Of a stretch of DNA of 64,000 nt, positions 45,065 to 54,199 are shown in pieces. Location of the stretch: positions 1 through 64,000 of the forward strand of contig JAKFUG010000055.1 in assembly GCA_021732785.1 (NCBI GenBank), written 5' to 3'. This DNA comes from Planctomycetaceae bacterium. Its GTDB lineage: Bacteria > Planctomycetota > Planctomycetia > Planctomycetales > Planctomycetaceae. Numbering within the stretch: position 1 is the first letter of the stretch; every line of letters starts with the position of its first letter. The translations under genes were made by a program, and so were the position numbers. The notes beneath the pieces are model-generated. The model did no database searches. It saw only the letters and a program-made list of their open reading frames with translations, and had not been told where the DNA came from.

Positions 45065-46117
45065 ATGTTGCAGATGGCTCAGCGGCCGCGTGTGAGGAAC
45101 GAACGTCAAGAGATGCCGGCGCTGGTCGCCGACTTCGGCCTCGAAGAAGAAGCATCACCCTTCGGCTTACAAGGGTTGAAACGCGAAACGATGCAACTCC
45201 TCAAGCCGGAGTGCATCAATCGCCTCGCGGTGACATTGGCACTCCGGGGGACGCCGCAACAGATTCGTGACCCCCAGTTCGTTCAGACGATTCTCGACCG
45301 CAATGAAAGCTGGGTCGACGAGTACCGCGTGGTCCATCTGATCGAAAAATCACTTTGGATCAACGGCCGCAGCGATCTCGTGATGACGCTGCTCAAGAAC
45401 CCGAGCCAGATTCCGGACAACCCGCCGCGCGAGATTCATGAGGCATTGTCCCGCGCGAACACACTCCATCCCCAGGCCACCATCTGGTACGGCGTGCCCT
45501 TGTTTGGCGATGAAGTCAACGAAGAGGGCTTGCCGATCCCACTCACGTCGGCGGAAGTCCACGCCGAAGCGCAGAACCGCATTGTCGCCGCTCAGAAACA
45601 GGCATTGCGCTGGCGATGGTTGTATCGCGGAATGATGGGAGCCACGCGCGTGCCGGGGATGATTGGCCACGCATGTTACACGCTGGGGATGCGGTTCTAT
45701 CGTGCCGGTCAACGGATGTCGGAGTTCTATCGACAAGCCCGGCGTGACGCCAAGAAACGTGCCATCGCCGCAATGCACGCGGAAAACGAACGGCAACGCT
45801 TCGGCTGTTCATTCACGCAGATGCCCGAACACAGCACGTGGCTCGGCCGATGGGCCGCCTTCGGTGTCGAACTGGGCTACATGTTCCAGGAAATGCTCAA
45901 CTACGCCGCCCCGATTGCGGGCGTCGCCGGCATGGCGTCCGTTCCGCTGACCATTGCCAAGATCATCCCGCTGTTCATCGTGCCGATGACTATCGTTGCC
46001 GCCGACCCGTTCCTGTTCGTCGAACTCCCGGAAGAACCCGGCAAACTCCGCCACCTCGGCCACTGGTACTGGCAAGTCGGTGCGGATGGAAAGCAGAAAC
46101 TGCATTTGCACGCGTGA
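45065..46117 (+). CDS. Conserved hypothetical protein with C-terminal membrane segments
   Basis: About 350 residues from the ATG at 45065, which has AGGAAGG upstream; the longer frame from 44861 is not supported. The N-terminal 130 residues are helical (LKRETMQLLKPECINRLAVTLALRG, HLIEKSLWINGRSDLVMTLLKNP), the centre is Arg/Lys-rich with a coiled coil (FYRQARRDAKKRAIAAMHAENERQR), and two hydrophobic segments follow (about 268-290 and 296-318). No family name. Possibly a membrane-bound planctomycete-specific protein. Confidence 0.65.
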   Translation: MLQMAQRPRVRNERQEMPALVADFGLEEEASPFGLQGLKRETMQLLKPECINRLAVTLALRGTPQQIRDPQFVQTILDRNESWVDEYRVVHLIEKSLWINGRSDLVMTLLKNPSQIPDNPPREIHEALSRANTLHPQATIWYGVPLFGDEVNEEGLPIPLTSAEVHAEAQNRIVAAQKQALRWRWLYRGMMGATRVPGMIGHACYTLGMRFYRAGQRMSEFYRQARRDAKKRAIAAMHAENERQRFGCSFTQMPEHSTWLGRWAAFGVELGYMFQEMLNYAAPIAGVAGMASVPLTIAKIIPLFIVPMTIVAADPFLFVELPEEPGKLRHLGHWYWQVGADGKQKLHLHA

Positions 46118-46334
46118 GTTCGGTGGGTTGTGTCTCGATTCTGAGGGATTTTTGGAGTCCTCACTCAATCAAAACAGTGGCCCTGCTTTCAGACCCAACG
46201 GGCCGGAATTCCGAAACCCGACCCGCTGTTCCAGCTCAACGAATGTCCCTCCGGGGGACGAGCGTGAAGAACAGATTGTCACTGATGAAACCCCCGGTTA
46301 TTCTGATTGAAGGTCACTTCAATACGGAAAGCCT

Positions 46335-46565
46335 ATGTCCACATCATCGCCGACACTTCTGGAAAGCTTCCACGAGTTTGTAGGCAGGCAACTCGCTTCC
46401 TCGACGAATGAGCAGATGTCACCCGAGGAAGCTCTCGTACAGTGGCGTGAGCAAGAAGAGACGATCGCCGCGATCCGTGAAGGACTTGCGGATGTGGAGG
46501 TTGGCCGAGTGCGGCCTGCTGAAGATGTGATCCGCGAACTGCGCGCCGCGACCAAACCGAGTTGA
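46335..46565 (+). CDS. Probable antitoxin of a ParE-type module
   Basis: A 76-residue acidic protein (MSTSSPTLLESFHEFVGRQL, EEALVQWREQEETIAAIREGLADVEVGRVRPAEDVIREL). The C-terminal segment with GLADVEVGRVRPAEDVIREL matches the tail of ParD/RHH-type antitoxins that wraps the toxin. Its stop lies 2 bases before the toxin ATG, the usual arrangement. The antitoxin is intact although the toxin frame is broken. Confidence 0.75.
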   Translation: MSTSSPTLLESFHEFVGRQLASSTNEQMSPEEALVQWREQEETIAAIREGLADVEVGRVRPAEDVIRELRAATKPS

Positions 46566-46567
46566 TC

Positions 46568-46895
46568 ATGCGGGTTCATCTCTCGCGCCGCGCAGAACGT
46601 GACCTCCGCACGATTCATGAATGGATTCGAGCTCGGTCTCCCATTGGCGCGGAACGGTGGTTGTCAGTGTTTGAAGCTGCCATTTTGCGCCTGTCGCAGT
46701 CCGCAGCGGAGTGCCAGTGTGCTGATGAGTCTGAGAGGGTCGGCATCGAACTTGCAACAACAGTCATTCAAGACCCGGCACGGATTACCTTATCGGCTCG
46801 TCTTCACGATCCATGAAGACATCGTGGAGGTTGTTGCAATCCGCGGATCGGGCCAGGATTGGTTGCGACCCGATGAAATCGACATCGCGGAATGA
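46568..46895 (+). pseudogene. ParE-type toxin, frameshifted
   Basis: The first frame from ATG 46568 reads a ParE/RelE-type toxin start: MRVHLSRRAERDLRTIHEWI, ARSPIGAERWLSVFEAAILRL, ADESERVGIEL. The family continuation (QQQSFKTRHGLPYRLVFTI, EDIVEVVAIRGSGQDWLRPDEI) appears in another frame ending at 46895. Removing one base at about 46750-46752 (GAACTTGCAA to GAATTGCAA) restores a single 108-residue toxin. Either the toxin was inactivated recently or the base is a sequence error. A programmed shift is possible but no slippery run is present. Confidence 0.8.
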
Positions 46896-46904
46896 TCGAA
46901 TTCT

Positions 46905-47921
46905 TTATGGGTGCTCCAAGAACCATTGCACCGTTTGCGGCATCGCTTCGGCGAAGTCGAACTTGGGGGTATAGCCCAGTAAGCGGCGGGCGCGGTCGAT
47001 GCTGTAGTCGAGGTTGAGGCCGAGAAATTTGATGCGGGCGCTGCTGAGGAGCGGGGCTTCCTTTTTGCCGAGCACGCGATAGAGACCTTCCAGCATCTTC
47101 GCGAGAAATTTCGCGACACCGAGAGGCACGGTGGCCGTCGGCAGCGGATAGCCGGCGGTTTTGGCGATCGTTTCGATGAACTCTTTCTTCGTCACCAGTC
47201 GCGGGTCGGTGATGTTGAAGACCTGGCCCAGGACGGTGTCTTTTTCGATGGCTAGAAAGATCGCATCGACGAGATTGCCGACGTAGGTGTTGTTCATCAG
47301 CTTGTCGGGCGCGCCGAGGTACGCAAATTTGTGCGTCTTCAGCCGCGTCATCAGTTGAGGCAGAATGGTGCGGTCGCGCGGGCCGTAGATAAACCCGGGC
47401 CGGACCGCCACCGCGGGGAGACGACGTTCCTTCACGTGCCGCAGAACGAGTTGCTCGGCTTCGACCTTGGTGCCGGTGTAGCCGTCGATTCCCCCCACAT
47501 TCGGCGGCTCGTCTTCATCGGTCCCATAGTGATCGCGGGCTTCATAGACGCCGAGCGAACTGACGTGGACAAAGCGTTTTAGTTTGCCCGTTTTTTCCGC
47601 CGCATCGAGCAAGGCTTCCAGTCCGTGGACATTGATCTGCCGGTAGCCTTCGACCGGCCCCCAATCGCCGACTTTCGCCGCACAGTGAACGATCACGGTA
47701 GCGTCAACCGCGGCTTTGGCGACGGAAGAGTTATCGGAAAAATCGCCGATGAGCAGTTCGGCCCCCATGTCCTTCAGGTAACCGGCAGACGATGGCGACC
47801 GCACGAGCGCCTGCACCCGCCAACCTTCATGGCGAGCCCGTTCGATGACCTGGCTCCCCACGAGTCCCGTCGCACCGGTCACCAGCATCACATCGTTGTC
47901 AGTTCGTTGCACCGCAAACAT
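46905..47921 (-). CDS. NAD-dependent epimerase/dehydratase (extended SDR)
   Basis: About 338 residues from the ATG at 47921 (an in-frame ATG at 47942 adds 7 residues). The Rossmann motif is MLVTGATGLVGSQVIERA, followed by TVIVHCAAKVGDWG, SSLGVYEARDHYG and the active-site YTGTKVEAEQLVL (YxxxK). The tail LGLNLDYSIDRARRLLGYTPKFDFAEA is typical of 3-beta-hydroxysteroid dehydrogenase/dihydroflavonol reductase-like SDRs. The substrate cannot be told. It lies 30 bases downstream of murG on the same strand and may be co-transcribed. Confidence 0.88.
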   Translation of the reverse strand: MFAVQRTDNDVMLVTGATGLVGSQVIERARHEGWRVQALVRSPSSAGYLKDMGAELLIGDFSDNSSVAKAAVDATVIVHCAAKVGDWGPVEGYRQINVHGLEALLDAAEKTGKLKRFVHVSSLGVYEARDHYGTDEDEPPNVGGIDGYTGTKVEAEQLVLRHVKERRLPAVAVRPGFIYGPRDRTILPQLMTRLKTHKFAYLGAPDKLMNNTYVGNLVDAIFLAIEKDTVLGQVFNITDPRLVTKKEFIETIAKTAGYPLPTATVPLGVAKFLAKMLEGLYRVLGKKEAPLLSSARIKFLGLNLDYSIDRARRLLGYTPKFDFAEAMPQTVQWFLEHP

Positions 47922-47950
47922 CCTTGGGTATGGGGAAATCAATTCGGCGA

Positions 47951-49036
47951 TTATGCCGTAACACGGTCCGCAAGGTCGAGAATGACGCGGGCCACATCAT
48001 CGGCGGCATGAGGGCGACTGCGTTGCTGCATGGCGGCGGACATGGTGGCCAGCCGCGCGGAATCACCGGTGATGACATTCCATTCCCGTGCCAACACGGC
48101 AGCGGTCTCCGCAGGATTCGCTTGTTGCTCGACGCATACCGCGGCACCGGCCTCGACAAAACTCGCGGCGTTGCGACGTTGATGATCATCCGCGGCCTGC
48201 GGGAACGGCATCAGAATCGCCGGCAGTCCGGCACACGCCAGTTCCGATAACGTGGTAGCTCCCGCACGGGAAATCACCAGCCTCGCCGCGCGGTATTCAG
48301 CGGTCAATTCTGTGATGAATTCTTCGACGCGCGCGTTGATGCTGGCCGCGGCATAGGCTTCGGTCAACTCGGCGACAGCGTGCGGTCCGGTTTGGTGGAC
48401 GATGTGCCAATCCTGAAAGTCACCTTTTCGATACCGCACCCATTCAATCATCGCCTGATTCAAACCGCTCGCCCCCTGACTGCCCCCAAGAATGAGCAAG
48501 CGTTGTTCGTGAGTCTGTTGTTCTGCGCCAAACAACGCGACGATGTCATCCCGCACGGGATTGCCGGTGGCCACGGTCGTGACCCCTGCGGGCAACTCCG
48601 ACGCGGCTTCTGCGAAACCGAGACACACTGTGTCCGCGTGTTTTGCAAACCACCGCGTTGCCCGACCGGGGATGGCATTCTGTTCCAGCAGCAGAATTGA
48701 TGTCTGTCGGCTGGAGGCCATCCACAGCGCGGGCACGCTCGCAAACCCGCCGAGTCCCACCACGACTTTGGGTGCGCACGTTGCCCAGAACTGTCGAACC
48801 GTTTGCCATGCCCGCCAGTTGGATGTTGCGAATAAAAACGGTCCCCGTAGAAAGTGGGCGGGCGACATCACCGGCAACGGCGTGTGCGGCCACGGTTGTG
48901 ATTGCATGATCTGCCGTTCAATGGGACGGTCACTGCCGATGAAATGCAGTCGCCACGCAGGACGCAGTTTTGTTAATGCCGCTGCGACCGCCAGACCGGG
49001 GAACAGATGCCCGCCGGAACCGCCACCGGCGAACAA
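47951..49036 (-). CDS. murG: UDP-GlcNAc:lipid I transferase MurG
   Basis: The final cytoplasmic step of peptidoglycan precursor synthesis (lipid I to lipid II). The GT-B fold is complete: GGGSGGHLFPGLAVAAAL at the very N-terminus, KVVVGLGGFASVPALW, LLLEQNAIPGRATRW, ILGGSQGASGLNQ and SRAGATTLSELACAGLPAILMPFP. The TTG at 49036 gives 361 residues and starts directly at the glycine loop. The frame opens 10 codons further up (stop at 49070-49072) with no ATG or GTG; an ATT at 49066, 8 bases from AAAAGGA, would give a normal-length N-terminus. ftsW lies upstream. Confidence 0.93.
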   Translation of the reverse strand: MFAGGGSGGHLFPGLAVAAALTKLRPAWRLHFIGSDRPIERQIMQSQPWPHTPLPVMSPAHFLRGPFLFATSNWRAWQTVRQFWATCAPKVVVGLGGFASVPALWMASSRQTSILLLEQNAIPGRATRWFAKHADTVCLGFAEAASELPAGVTTVATGNPVRDDIVALFGAEQQTHEQRLLILGGSQGASGLNQAMIEWVRYRKGDFQDWHIVHQTGPHAVAELTEAYAAASINARVEEFITELTAEYRAARLVISRAGATTLSELACAGLPAILMPFPQAADDHQRRNAASFVEAGAAVCVEQQANPAETAAVLAREWNVITGDSARLATMSAAMQQRSRPHAADDVARVILDLADRVTA

Positions 49037-49103
49037 GACATCGACGGGGGCATCCTCACGATGAATCTTTCACGGTCCTTTTCAATTCGCGCGGGAGCTT
49101 CAT

Positions 49104-49165
49104 CCGCTCATCATGCGGAGCGTGATGGCCACCATCGTAGCCATCACGCTCCGCGTGATGAGCGG
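49104..49165. repeat. 26-bp hairpin between ftsW and murG
   Basis: CCGCTCATCATGCGGAGC and GTGATGGC (49104-49129) face the reverse complement at 49140-49165, with one mismatch and a 10-base loop. It lies in the 137-bp gap within the presumed ftsW-murG transcript, about 40 bases before the likely murG start. No T-tract follows. Could be a transcript-processing site, an attenuator or a repeat. Confidence 0.85.
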
Positions 49166-49202
49166 GGCGCTTCTTGAGCGCCGCTTTCTTCGACAATGAA
49201 AT

Positions 49203-50357
49203 TCATGCCGCGATGCCCGACACGGTTTCCACCGGCGATGATACCGCATCAGTACGTTCACCAGAGCCGGCATTCGATGACGGCGAACGCAACAAACTGC
49301 CGACGATTCCCAGCAGCAACAAACTCCCCACGAGATTGCTGCCGCCAGCGCTGAGCAACGGATGCGAAATCCCCTTCGGCGGCACCATTGCAGTCACCAC
49401 GGCGACATTCATCAGGGCCTGTACCACAAACATCGTCAACAACGTAAAGCCGGTACGAAACGCGAACGAGCGGAAATCGAGCGCCGACAGCAGACGGACA
49501 CCGGAGAGATACAGTCCACTCCATACGGCGAGCAAGCCCAATGTGCCCACGAGGCCGAGTTCCTCCCCCATCACCGCGAAGACAAAATCGGTGTTCGCTT
49601 CGGGAAGAAAGCTGAGTTTCTGAAAGCCTTTTCCCAAGCCTTCACCCCACAGACCGCCGGCTCCCAGTGAGACGAGCGATTGCCGGATTTGATACGGCGC
49701 GGCGTCGAGATCGCTCCATGTTTCTAGGAAACCAACGATGCGGCGTTGTTGATACGGTTTCAGGAAGAGGAAACCGAGCCCCATCGGAAAGACGAGCAGT
49801 AGCCCCGCTGCGAAATGCCGCAGCGGCCAACCGCTCACCCACAGGGCGACAACGGTTCCCAGCACGATAAACGCCGCAGTACCGAGATCGGGTTCGATGA
49901 GCACCAGCGGTGCCGCGATGAACATGGGCGATAACACCCACAGCAATTGACGCCAATTCCGTGGCTCATCGCGCACGGATCGCGAGAGCAGCCAGCACGT
50001 CATCATCGGCACAACAATCTTGGCGATCTCTGAGGGCTGCACCGACACCCCGGCGATGCGAATCCACCGATGCGCCCCTTTCACCTTCGTGCCGAGTCCG
50101 GGAATCAGCACGGCGATCAACAGCAAGACCGTCAGCCCGAACCAGACCGGTGCCGTCATGCGCCAGAATTTTTCCGACCGCGTGAACGCCACGGTCGCCA
50201 GCGCAATTCCCACCGCCGCCGCCGCGAGATGCCGCCGCAGATGCACCCACTCAAACTCCGTGGGCCGCGACGTGATGCTGGAACTGTAGACCATGAGCAG
50301 CCCCAGCCCCAGCAACACCCCCACCAGCGCCAAAAACACCTTCCGCGGCAGGTCCAC
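49203..50357 (-). CDS. ftsW: FtsW/RodA-family lipid II polymerase
   Basis: A 384-residue membrane protein from a GTG at 50357, which has GGAG 8 bases upstream. About 10 spans. SEDS family signatures are present: GAHRWIRIAGVSVQPSEIAKI, LIEPDLGTAAFIVLG, YQIRQSLVSLGAGGLWGEGLGKGFQKLSFLPEANTDFVFAVMGEELGL (with the catalytic-type Asp) and VPPKGISHPLLSAGGSNL. The tail is Ser/Gly/Glu-rich. The position next to murG, as in classical dcw clusters, favours FtsW over RodA. Notable because many planctomycetes lack FtsZ. Confidence 0.93.
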   Translation of the reverse strand: MDLPRKVFLALVGVLLGLGLLMVYSSSITSRPTEFEWVHLRRHLAAAAVGIALATVAFTRSEKFWRMTAPVWFGLTVLLLIAVLIPGLGTKVKGAHRWIRIAGVSVQPSEIAKIVVPMMTCWLLSRSVRDEPRNWRQLLWVLSPMFIAAPLVLIEPDLGTAAFIVLGTVVALWVSGWPLRHFAAGLLLVFPMGLGFLFLKPYQQRRIVGFLETWSDLDAAPYQIRQSLVSLGAGGLWGEGLGKGFQKLSFLPEANTDFVFAVMGEELGLVGTLGLLAVWSGLYLSGVRLLSALDFRSFAFRTGFTLLTMFVVQALMNVAVVTAMVPPKGISHPLLSAGGSNLVGSLLLLGIVGSLLRSPSSNAGSGERTDAVSSPVETVSGIAA

Positions 50358-50527
50358 GGGCAGACGCTCCAGAATCGGTAAATAACGATAACAATTCAGG
50401 TTCGTCGGTGTAACGGGGCGGCGGCTTCAGTCAATTTCAAACTTGAGACGGAATCGAGGCTGAGTAGTGGTGGCCAGATTGTCTATGAGGGTGCTTTGCG
50501 AATTCCGGAAGACTTTAATCCCAGACT

Positions 50528-51217
50528 CTAAAGGTCAAACAGGCGGCGTATCCACCGAATGAACGAGTTGGCAGGTTCCAGTTGAAAATCGAACTTGCCG
50601 GCACTCATGGCCTGACCGTAAGTCATCGCCGGTTCTTCTTGCCACGCCAGCCAGCAGGCCAATTCGGCTTTGGAACGATGTGCTTCGGGAAACTCAGCGG
50701 CATGTTTTGTGCGTGCCTGACTTGTGGCATGGCGAGCGTGAATGAACAACGCATTTGCAGGACTTGTTAGTGAACACAAGAACTCTTCAATGGCCCCAAC
50801 GGCCTGGTTATTTGGCATGATCCAGACGCCGATACGCGGCCCGTTGGATGAAATCTGTCCGACAAATCCATCCGACTTCAATTCCAGTGGATCAACAACG
50901 CCAAGATTCTGAAATCGATAAGAAATGGCTTGCCATGTTGGGGTGCATCCCGGTGGATCGCCCGACAGACTTCCATCATTCTGAAGATAGCCATCGGCAT
51001 CAAGGACATAACCGATGGCAGTCCGCCCGGATTCTTTCCATCGCTCGGGCATGTCATCGAGCAGGCTTTGCTTTCCCTGCAAGGCTTTGATGCTGAGGGG
51101 CGAAGTTTGATCGTCTAAACCAGTAACAAAAACACCACTCTTGAGAAGCAAATGCAGGATGGCATGATAGTCGTTCGGCCCCTCGACAACCAATTGTTTC
51201 GCGGGTGGTGCGGCCAT
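50528..51217 (-). CDS. DUF3226 TOPRIM-like nuclease, partner of the ATPase
   Basis: A 229-residue protein from the ATG at 51217, which shares one base with the ATPase stop (TGATG), so translation is coupled. It matches DUF3226: LVVEGPNDYHAILHLLL (TOPRIM Glu), IGYVLDADGYLQNDGS (DxD), the family block GVWIMPNNQAVGAIEEFL, and SKAELACWLAWQEEP and SFIRWIRRLF. The domain is a TOPRIM nuclease fold related to the C-terminal half of OLD proteins. Here it is a separate chain beside an OLD-type ATPase. Confidence 0.85.
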   Translation of the reverse strand: MAAPPAKQLVVEGPNDYHAILHLLLKSGVFVTGLDDQTSPLSIKALQGKQSLLDDMPERWKESGRTAIGYVLDADGYLQNDGSLSGDPPGCTPTWQAISYRFQNLGVVDPLELKSDGFVGQISSNGPRIGVWIMPNNQAVGAIEEFLCSLTSPANALFIHARHATSQARTKHAAEFPEAHRSKAELACWLAWQEEPAMTYGQAMSAGKFDFQLEPANSFIRWIRRLFDL

Positions 51218-52269
51218 CAACGCACCTCGATTTCGTGATTCACGATCACGGACAGTGCGTCGCCTCCAAAGTGGACAGCCTCTTCGAAACGACGATCAAT
51301 CCGAAAGATCGCCACTTCGTCAGCGAGTGCAGGTTCGTTCTCGACGGCTTCGGCCAACGCCCGGATGCAATCGAGACTATGAGTCGTCGCGAACACCTGC
51401 ACGTCCAGTTCAGCCGCCGTTTTCAAGACCATCCGCCACATGTCTGACAACCGCAAATAGTGGAGGCCAGTGTCGATTTCGTCGATCAACAGGCACCCAT
51501 TTCTGATTGAAGCAATTGCAATTGCGATCGACAGGAGTGACGACGTTCCAGCTCCATACCGCGCTAACGTATCACGCTCACCGTTGATCTCAATCAGGAC
51601 GTCTCGGCGATGCTCGGTTGCTGGAGAAAAAACGATTCCAGTAATGCCTTCGTGCAACACTCGCATGACTTGAATGGCGATGTGTTCCCTGCTTGATTTC
51701 AACAATGCTTGCCAAAGCCCGCTAAGGTCGTAAGAAGTCAAACCCCCTGCCGGGACGAATACGAACATGGGGGTGCTTTCTTGCCCTTGAGGAGTCCATC
51801 GCATTCCACTGATCCAAGGACCAACGAGCCGACCGTGTCCATCCATCCGTATCGAGGACGAAGTTGAGCCATTGAGCGTAAAGACCAGTTCAGCAGGTTC
51901 TGAAGCTGTCGGGGCTTGAACACGGATTTTCAGGTTTCGATGATCGTTACCAGAACTAAAAAAATGGATTGGAGTAAGCTCATCATAATCTTGTGCAACT
52001 TCACCGAAGTGGAATAGTGATCGACCATCATAAACAGTGTGGTATGCTGGTCCACCGGGGATCGGGATCGATTCAATATCCTCACGTAATTCAAGCGTCC
52101 GAAGCAGTGCTCCCATGTCTCCTTCTGAGGCTAACAGTGCCACCGCTTCCAGCACGCTCGTTTTGCCGCAGTTGTTGTCGCCCACGAGAAGATTGACGCG
52201 GGCGAGGTTCGAGAGCTTGTACTTCGCGAAGCTGCGGTAGTTTTCGATGGTCAGATCGTGGAGCAGCAC
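51217..52269 (-). CDS. OLD/RecF-like AAA ATPase of a split ATPase-TOPRIM pair
   Basis: About 350 residues from a GTG at 52269 (AGGA 9 bases upstream); the open frame to 52401 lacks family residues. The start LLHDLTIENYRSFAKYKLSNLARVNLLVGDNNCGKTSVLEAVALL is typical of AAA_15/AAA_21 ATPases (Walker A GDNNCGKT, about 27-34). Later blocks are ARYGAGTSSLLSIAIAIASI (signature-like), Walker B GCLLIDEIDTGLHY and the H-loop ATTHSLDCI. Base composition looks somewhat more A+T-rich than neighbours. The closest described comparisons are OLD, Gabija GajA and PARIS AriA/AriB; a defence role is an inference. Confidence 0.85.
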   Translation of the reverse strand: MLLHDLTIENYRSFAKYKLSNLARVNLLVGDNNCGKTSVLEAVALLASEGDMGALLRTLELREDIESIPIPGGPAYHTVYDGRSLFHFGEVAQDYDELTPIHFFSSGNDHRNLKIRVQAPTASEPAELVFTLNGSTSSSIRMDGHGRLVGPWISGMRWTPQGQESTPMFVFVPAGGLTSYDLSGLWQALLKSSREHIAIQVMRVLHEGITGIVFSPATEHRRDVLIEINGERDTLARYGAGTSSLLSIAIAIASIRNGCLLIDEIDTGLHYLRLSDMWRMVLKTAAELDVQVFATTHSLDCIRALAEAVENEPALADEVAIFRIDRRFEEAVHFGGDALSVIVNHEIEVR

Positions 52270-52465
52270 GGCGGCGGTCCTGCCGGGGGATGCGGATTGT
52301 CTGAGATCAGTATCGACCAGATCGCCGCGGTTGTCTACCGGCAGCGTACGGCGACATCCGATCGATCCCTGCGATGACACCGAACCGGCGGCAAGGTTCA
52401 AGGTGCTGAATTTGCCACGAAGCCACGCCGTGGAGGGACTCGCGGACTCGTTCCACCCTACATGC

Positions 52466-53992
52466 TTACATCACCGAGAAATAATTCTGCACGGCGAAGT
52501 CGAAGGCTTCGGCGGACATGCGTTTGGGGATGATGCGATAGCTGCAGTAGTTGCGGACTTGCAGCAACAGGTCGCGCGGCTGGCACGAGCGGAACGGGCG
52601 ATTGACGGCCTTGTAATGATTTTCGATGAGATGGTCGACCGGGGCTTCTTCGTACTGGAAGCCGAGTCGCGGGGCGATGCGGCGCATCATCTCGCGGAAC
52701 TGTTCTTCCGTGGGATCGGGCACCTGGATTTTGTACGGGATGCGGCGCAGAAAGGCTCCGTCCACCAAGTCACGCGGTTCGAGGTTCGTCGAGAAGATGA
52801 TCAGTTGATCGAACGGTACCTGAATCTTCTTGCCGCTCGGCATGTTCAGGAAGTCGTATCGTTTTTCGAGGGGCACGATCCAGCGATTGAGCAGTTCGGT
52901 CACGGGCATGCGCTGGCGGCCGAAATCGTCGATGACGAGCGTGCCGCAGTTGCTTTTGAGTTGCAGCGGGGCTTCGCAGATGCGGGTTTGGGTGTTGAGC
53001 GTGATTTCGAGCTGCGACATCGTCAGTTCACCGCCGACGATGAGCGTCGGGCGCACGATTTGAATCCAGCGCGGGTCGATGTTGCTGAGATCGAACAATC
53101 CAGATTCCGCCGACACGGCGACTTCTTCATGCAGACCGGGGTCGTACAGACGAATGATTTCGCCGTCGATGCCGAGCGTGCGCGGAATCCAGATCGTTGA
53201 GCCGAAGCAGCGGGTGATTCGTTCGGCGATGCTGGTCTTGCCGTTGCCCGGTTCGCCGAAGAGAAACATCCCGCGGCCGGAGTTGATTGCCGGGCCGAGA
53301 CGATCGAGCATTTCATCGCTGACGAGAATGTCGGCGAAGGCTTCTTCGAGATCGGCCCGTGTGGCCGGGACGCCGCCGATAGTTTGCGCTTCCATCGCTT
53401 TCAGATAATCGCGCAGGCAGACGGGAGCGGCTCCGAAGTAGGTGCATTCCTCGACGTACCGCCGGGCCCGTTCGCGGCCGAGGTCGGTGATGGTATAGAT
53501 ATAGTCGCCCATTTCCGCCGAGCCGACGTATCCCACGAGCTGATCGCGTTTCATCGTTTTCAGCAGCGGATCAATCAGCCCGAACGGCAATTTGATCTGG
53601 GCCGCAATCTGTCGCCCGGCGTTCGAGCCTTTCGACAGGAGATACTTCAGCATCAACCGTTCGACTTCGTCGGCGGTCAATCCGGACGTTTCCAGCGTGG
53701 TCGGGCATTCGGGATAAAAGACATCGTCTTCGACGACCGGCTTTTTGCCGAGCAGCGATTCAACGCGATGAAATAGTTCCGACAGGCGTGACTCGGGCGA
53801 CGACGGCTTCGGCACAACCGCTGAGTGTGCGATGGAAGACGATGCACTTTTTGGCGGTGGCGCATCGTCTTCGATCTCGGCATCGAGATCGGAGAAATCG
53901 AGATCGAAATCCGGCAAGCCTATCGCGGCTGCCGACGAGGACGCGGAAGGCGATCTTCCGTCGTTTCGGCCGGAAGCGGCGTGACCGGGCAT
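52466..53992 (-). CDS. AAA-family ATPase with N-terminal winged-helix-like domain
   Basis: A 508-residue protein. The first 80 residues are acidic and Ser/Pro-rich ([19 protein letters not shown]). A helix-turn-helix-like segment follows (about 108-180; [34 protein letters not shown]). The ATPase core (about 225-440) has Walker [13 protein letters not shown], Walker [15 protein letters not shown] and sensor 1 [14 protein letters not shown], then an arginine-finger-like FLRRIPYKI. The family recurs in planctomycetes with unknown function. It is convergent with no gene and lies 200 bases upstream of the ATPase-TOPRIM pair on the same strand. Confidence 0.85.
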   Translation of the reverse strand: MPGHAASGRNDGRSPSASSSAAAIGLPDFDLDFSDLDAEIEDDAPPPKSASSSIAHSAVVPKPSSPESRLSELFHRVESLLGKKPVVEDDVFYPECPTTLETSGLTADEVERLMLKYLLSKGSNAGRQIAAQIKLPFGLIDPLLKTMKRDQLVGYVGSAEMGDYIYTITDLGRERARRYVEECTYFGAAPVCLRDYLKAMEAQTIGGVPATRADLEEAFADILVSDEMLDRLGPAINSGRGMFLFGEPGNGKTSIAERITRCFGSTIWIPRTLGIDGEIIRLYDPGLHEEVAVSAESGLFDLSNIDPRWIQIVRPTLIVGGELTMSQLEITLNTQTRICEAPLQLKSNCGTLVIDDFGRQRMPVTELLNRWIVPLEKRYDFLNMPSGKKIQVPFDQLIIFSTNLEPRDLVDGAFLRRIPYKIQVPDPTEEQFREMMRRIAPRLGFQYEEAPVDHLIENHYKAVNRPFRSCQPRDLLLQVRNYCSYRIIPKRMSAEAFDFAVQNYFSVM

Positions 53993-54199
53993 CGGGATTC
54001 CTCACAACGGGGATGGTGACTTCCTGGGGTATGGCAACACTAGGTCACGAATGGAACGAAGTCAAAACCCGCTCGCGGTTGGTGTCGGCACTTGCCGGAT
54101 GATCAGCAGAATCGCTACATCTGGGGCAGGTTTCGACTGCGGCGAGAGAACAAAGCGACATCGTCACCCACTGAGTGGACTTCATTAGCGGAGAACAGA

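Noticed and set aside
46740-46760. Programmed frameshift in the ParE-type toxin
   Set aside because: No slippery heptamer, stimulatory hairpin or internal Shine-Dalgarno site is visible; a simple one-base insertion explains the data.
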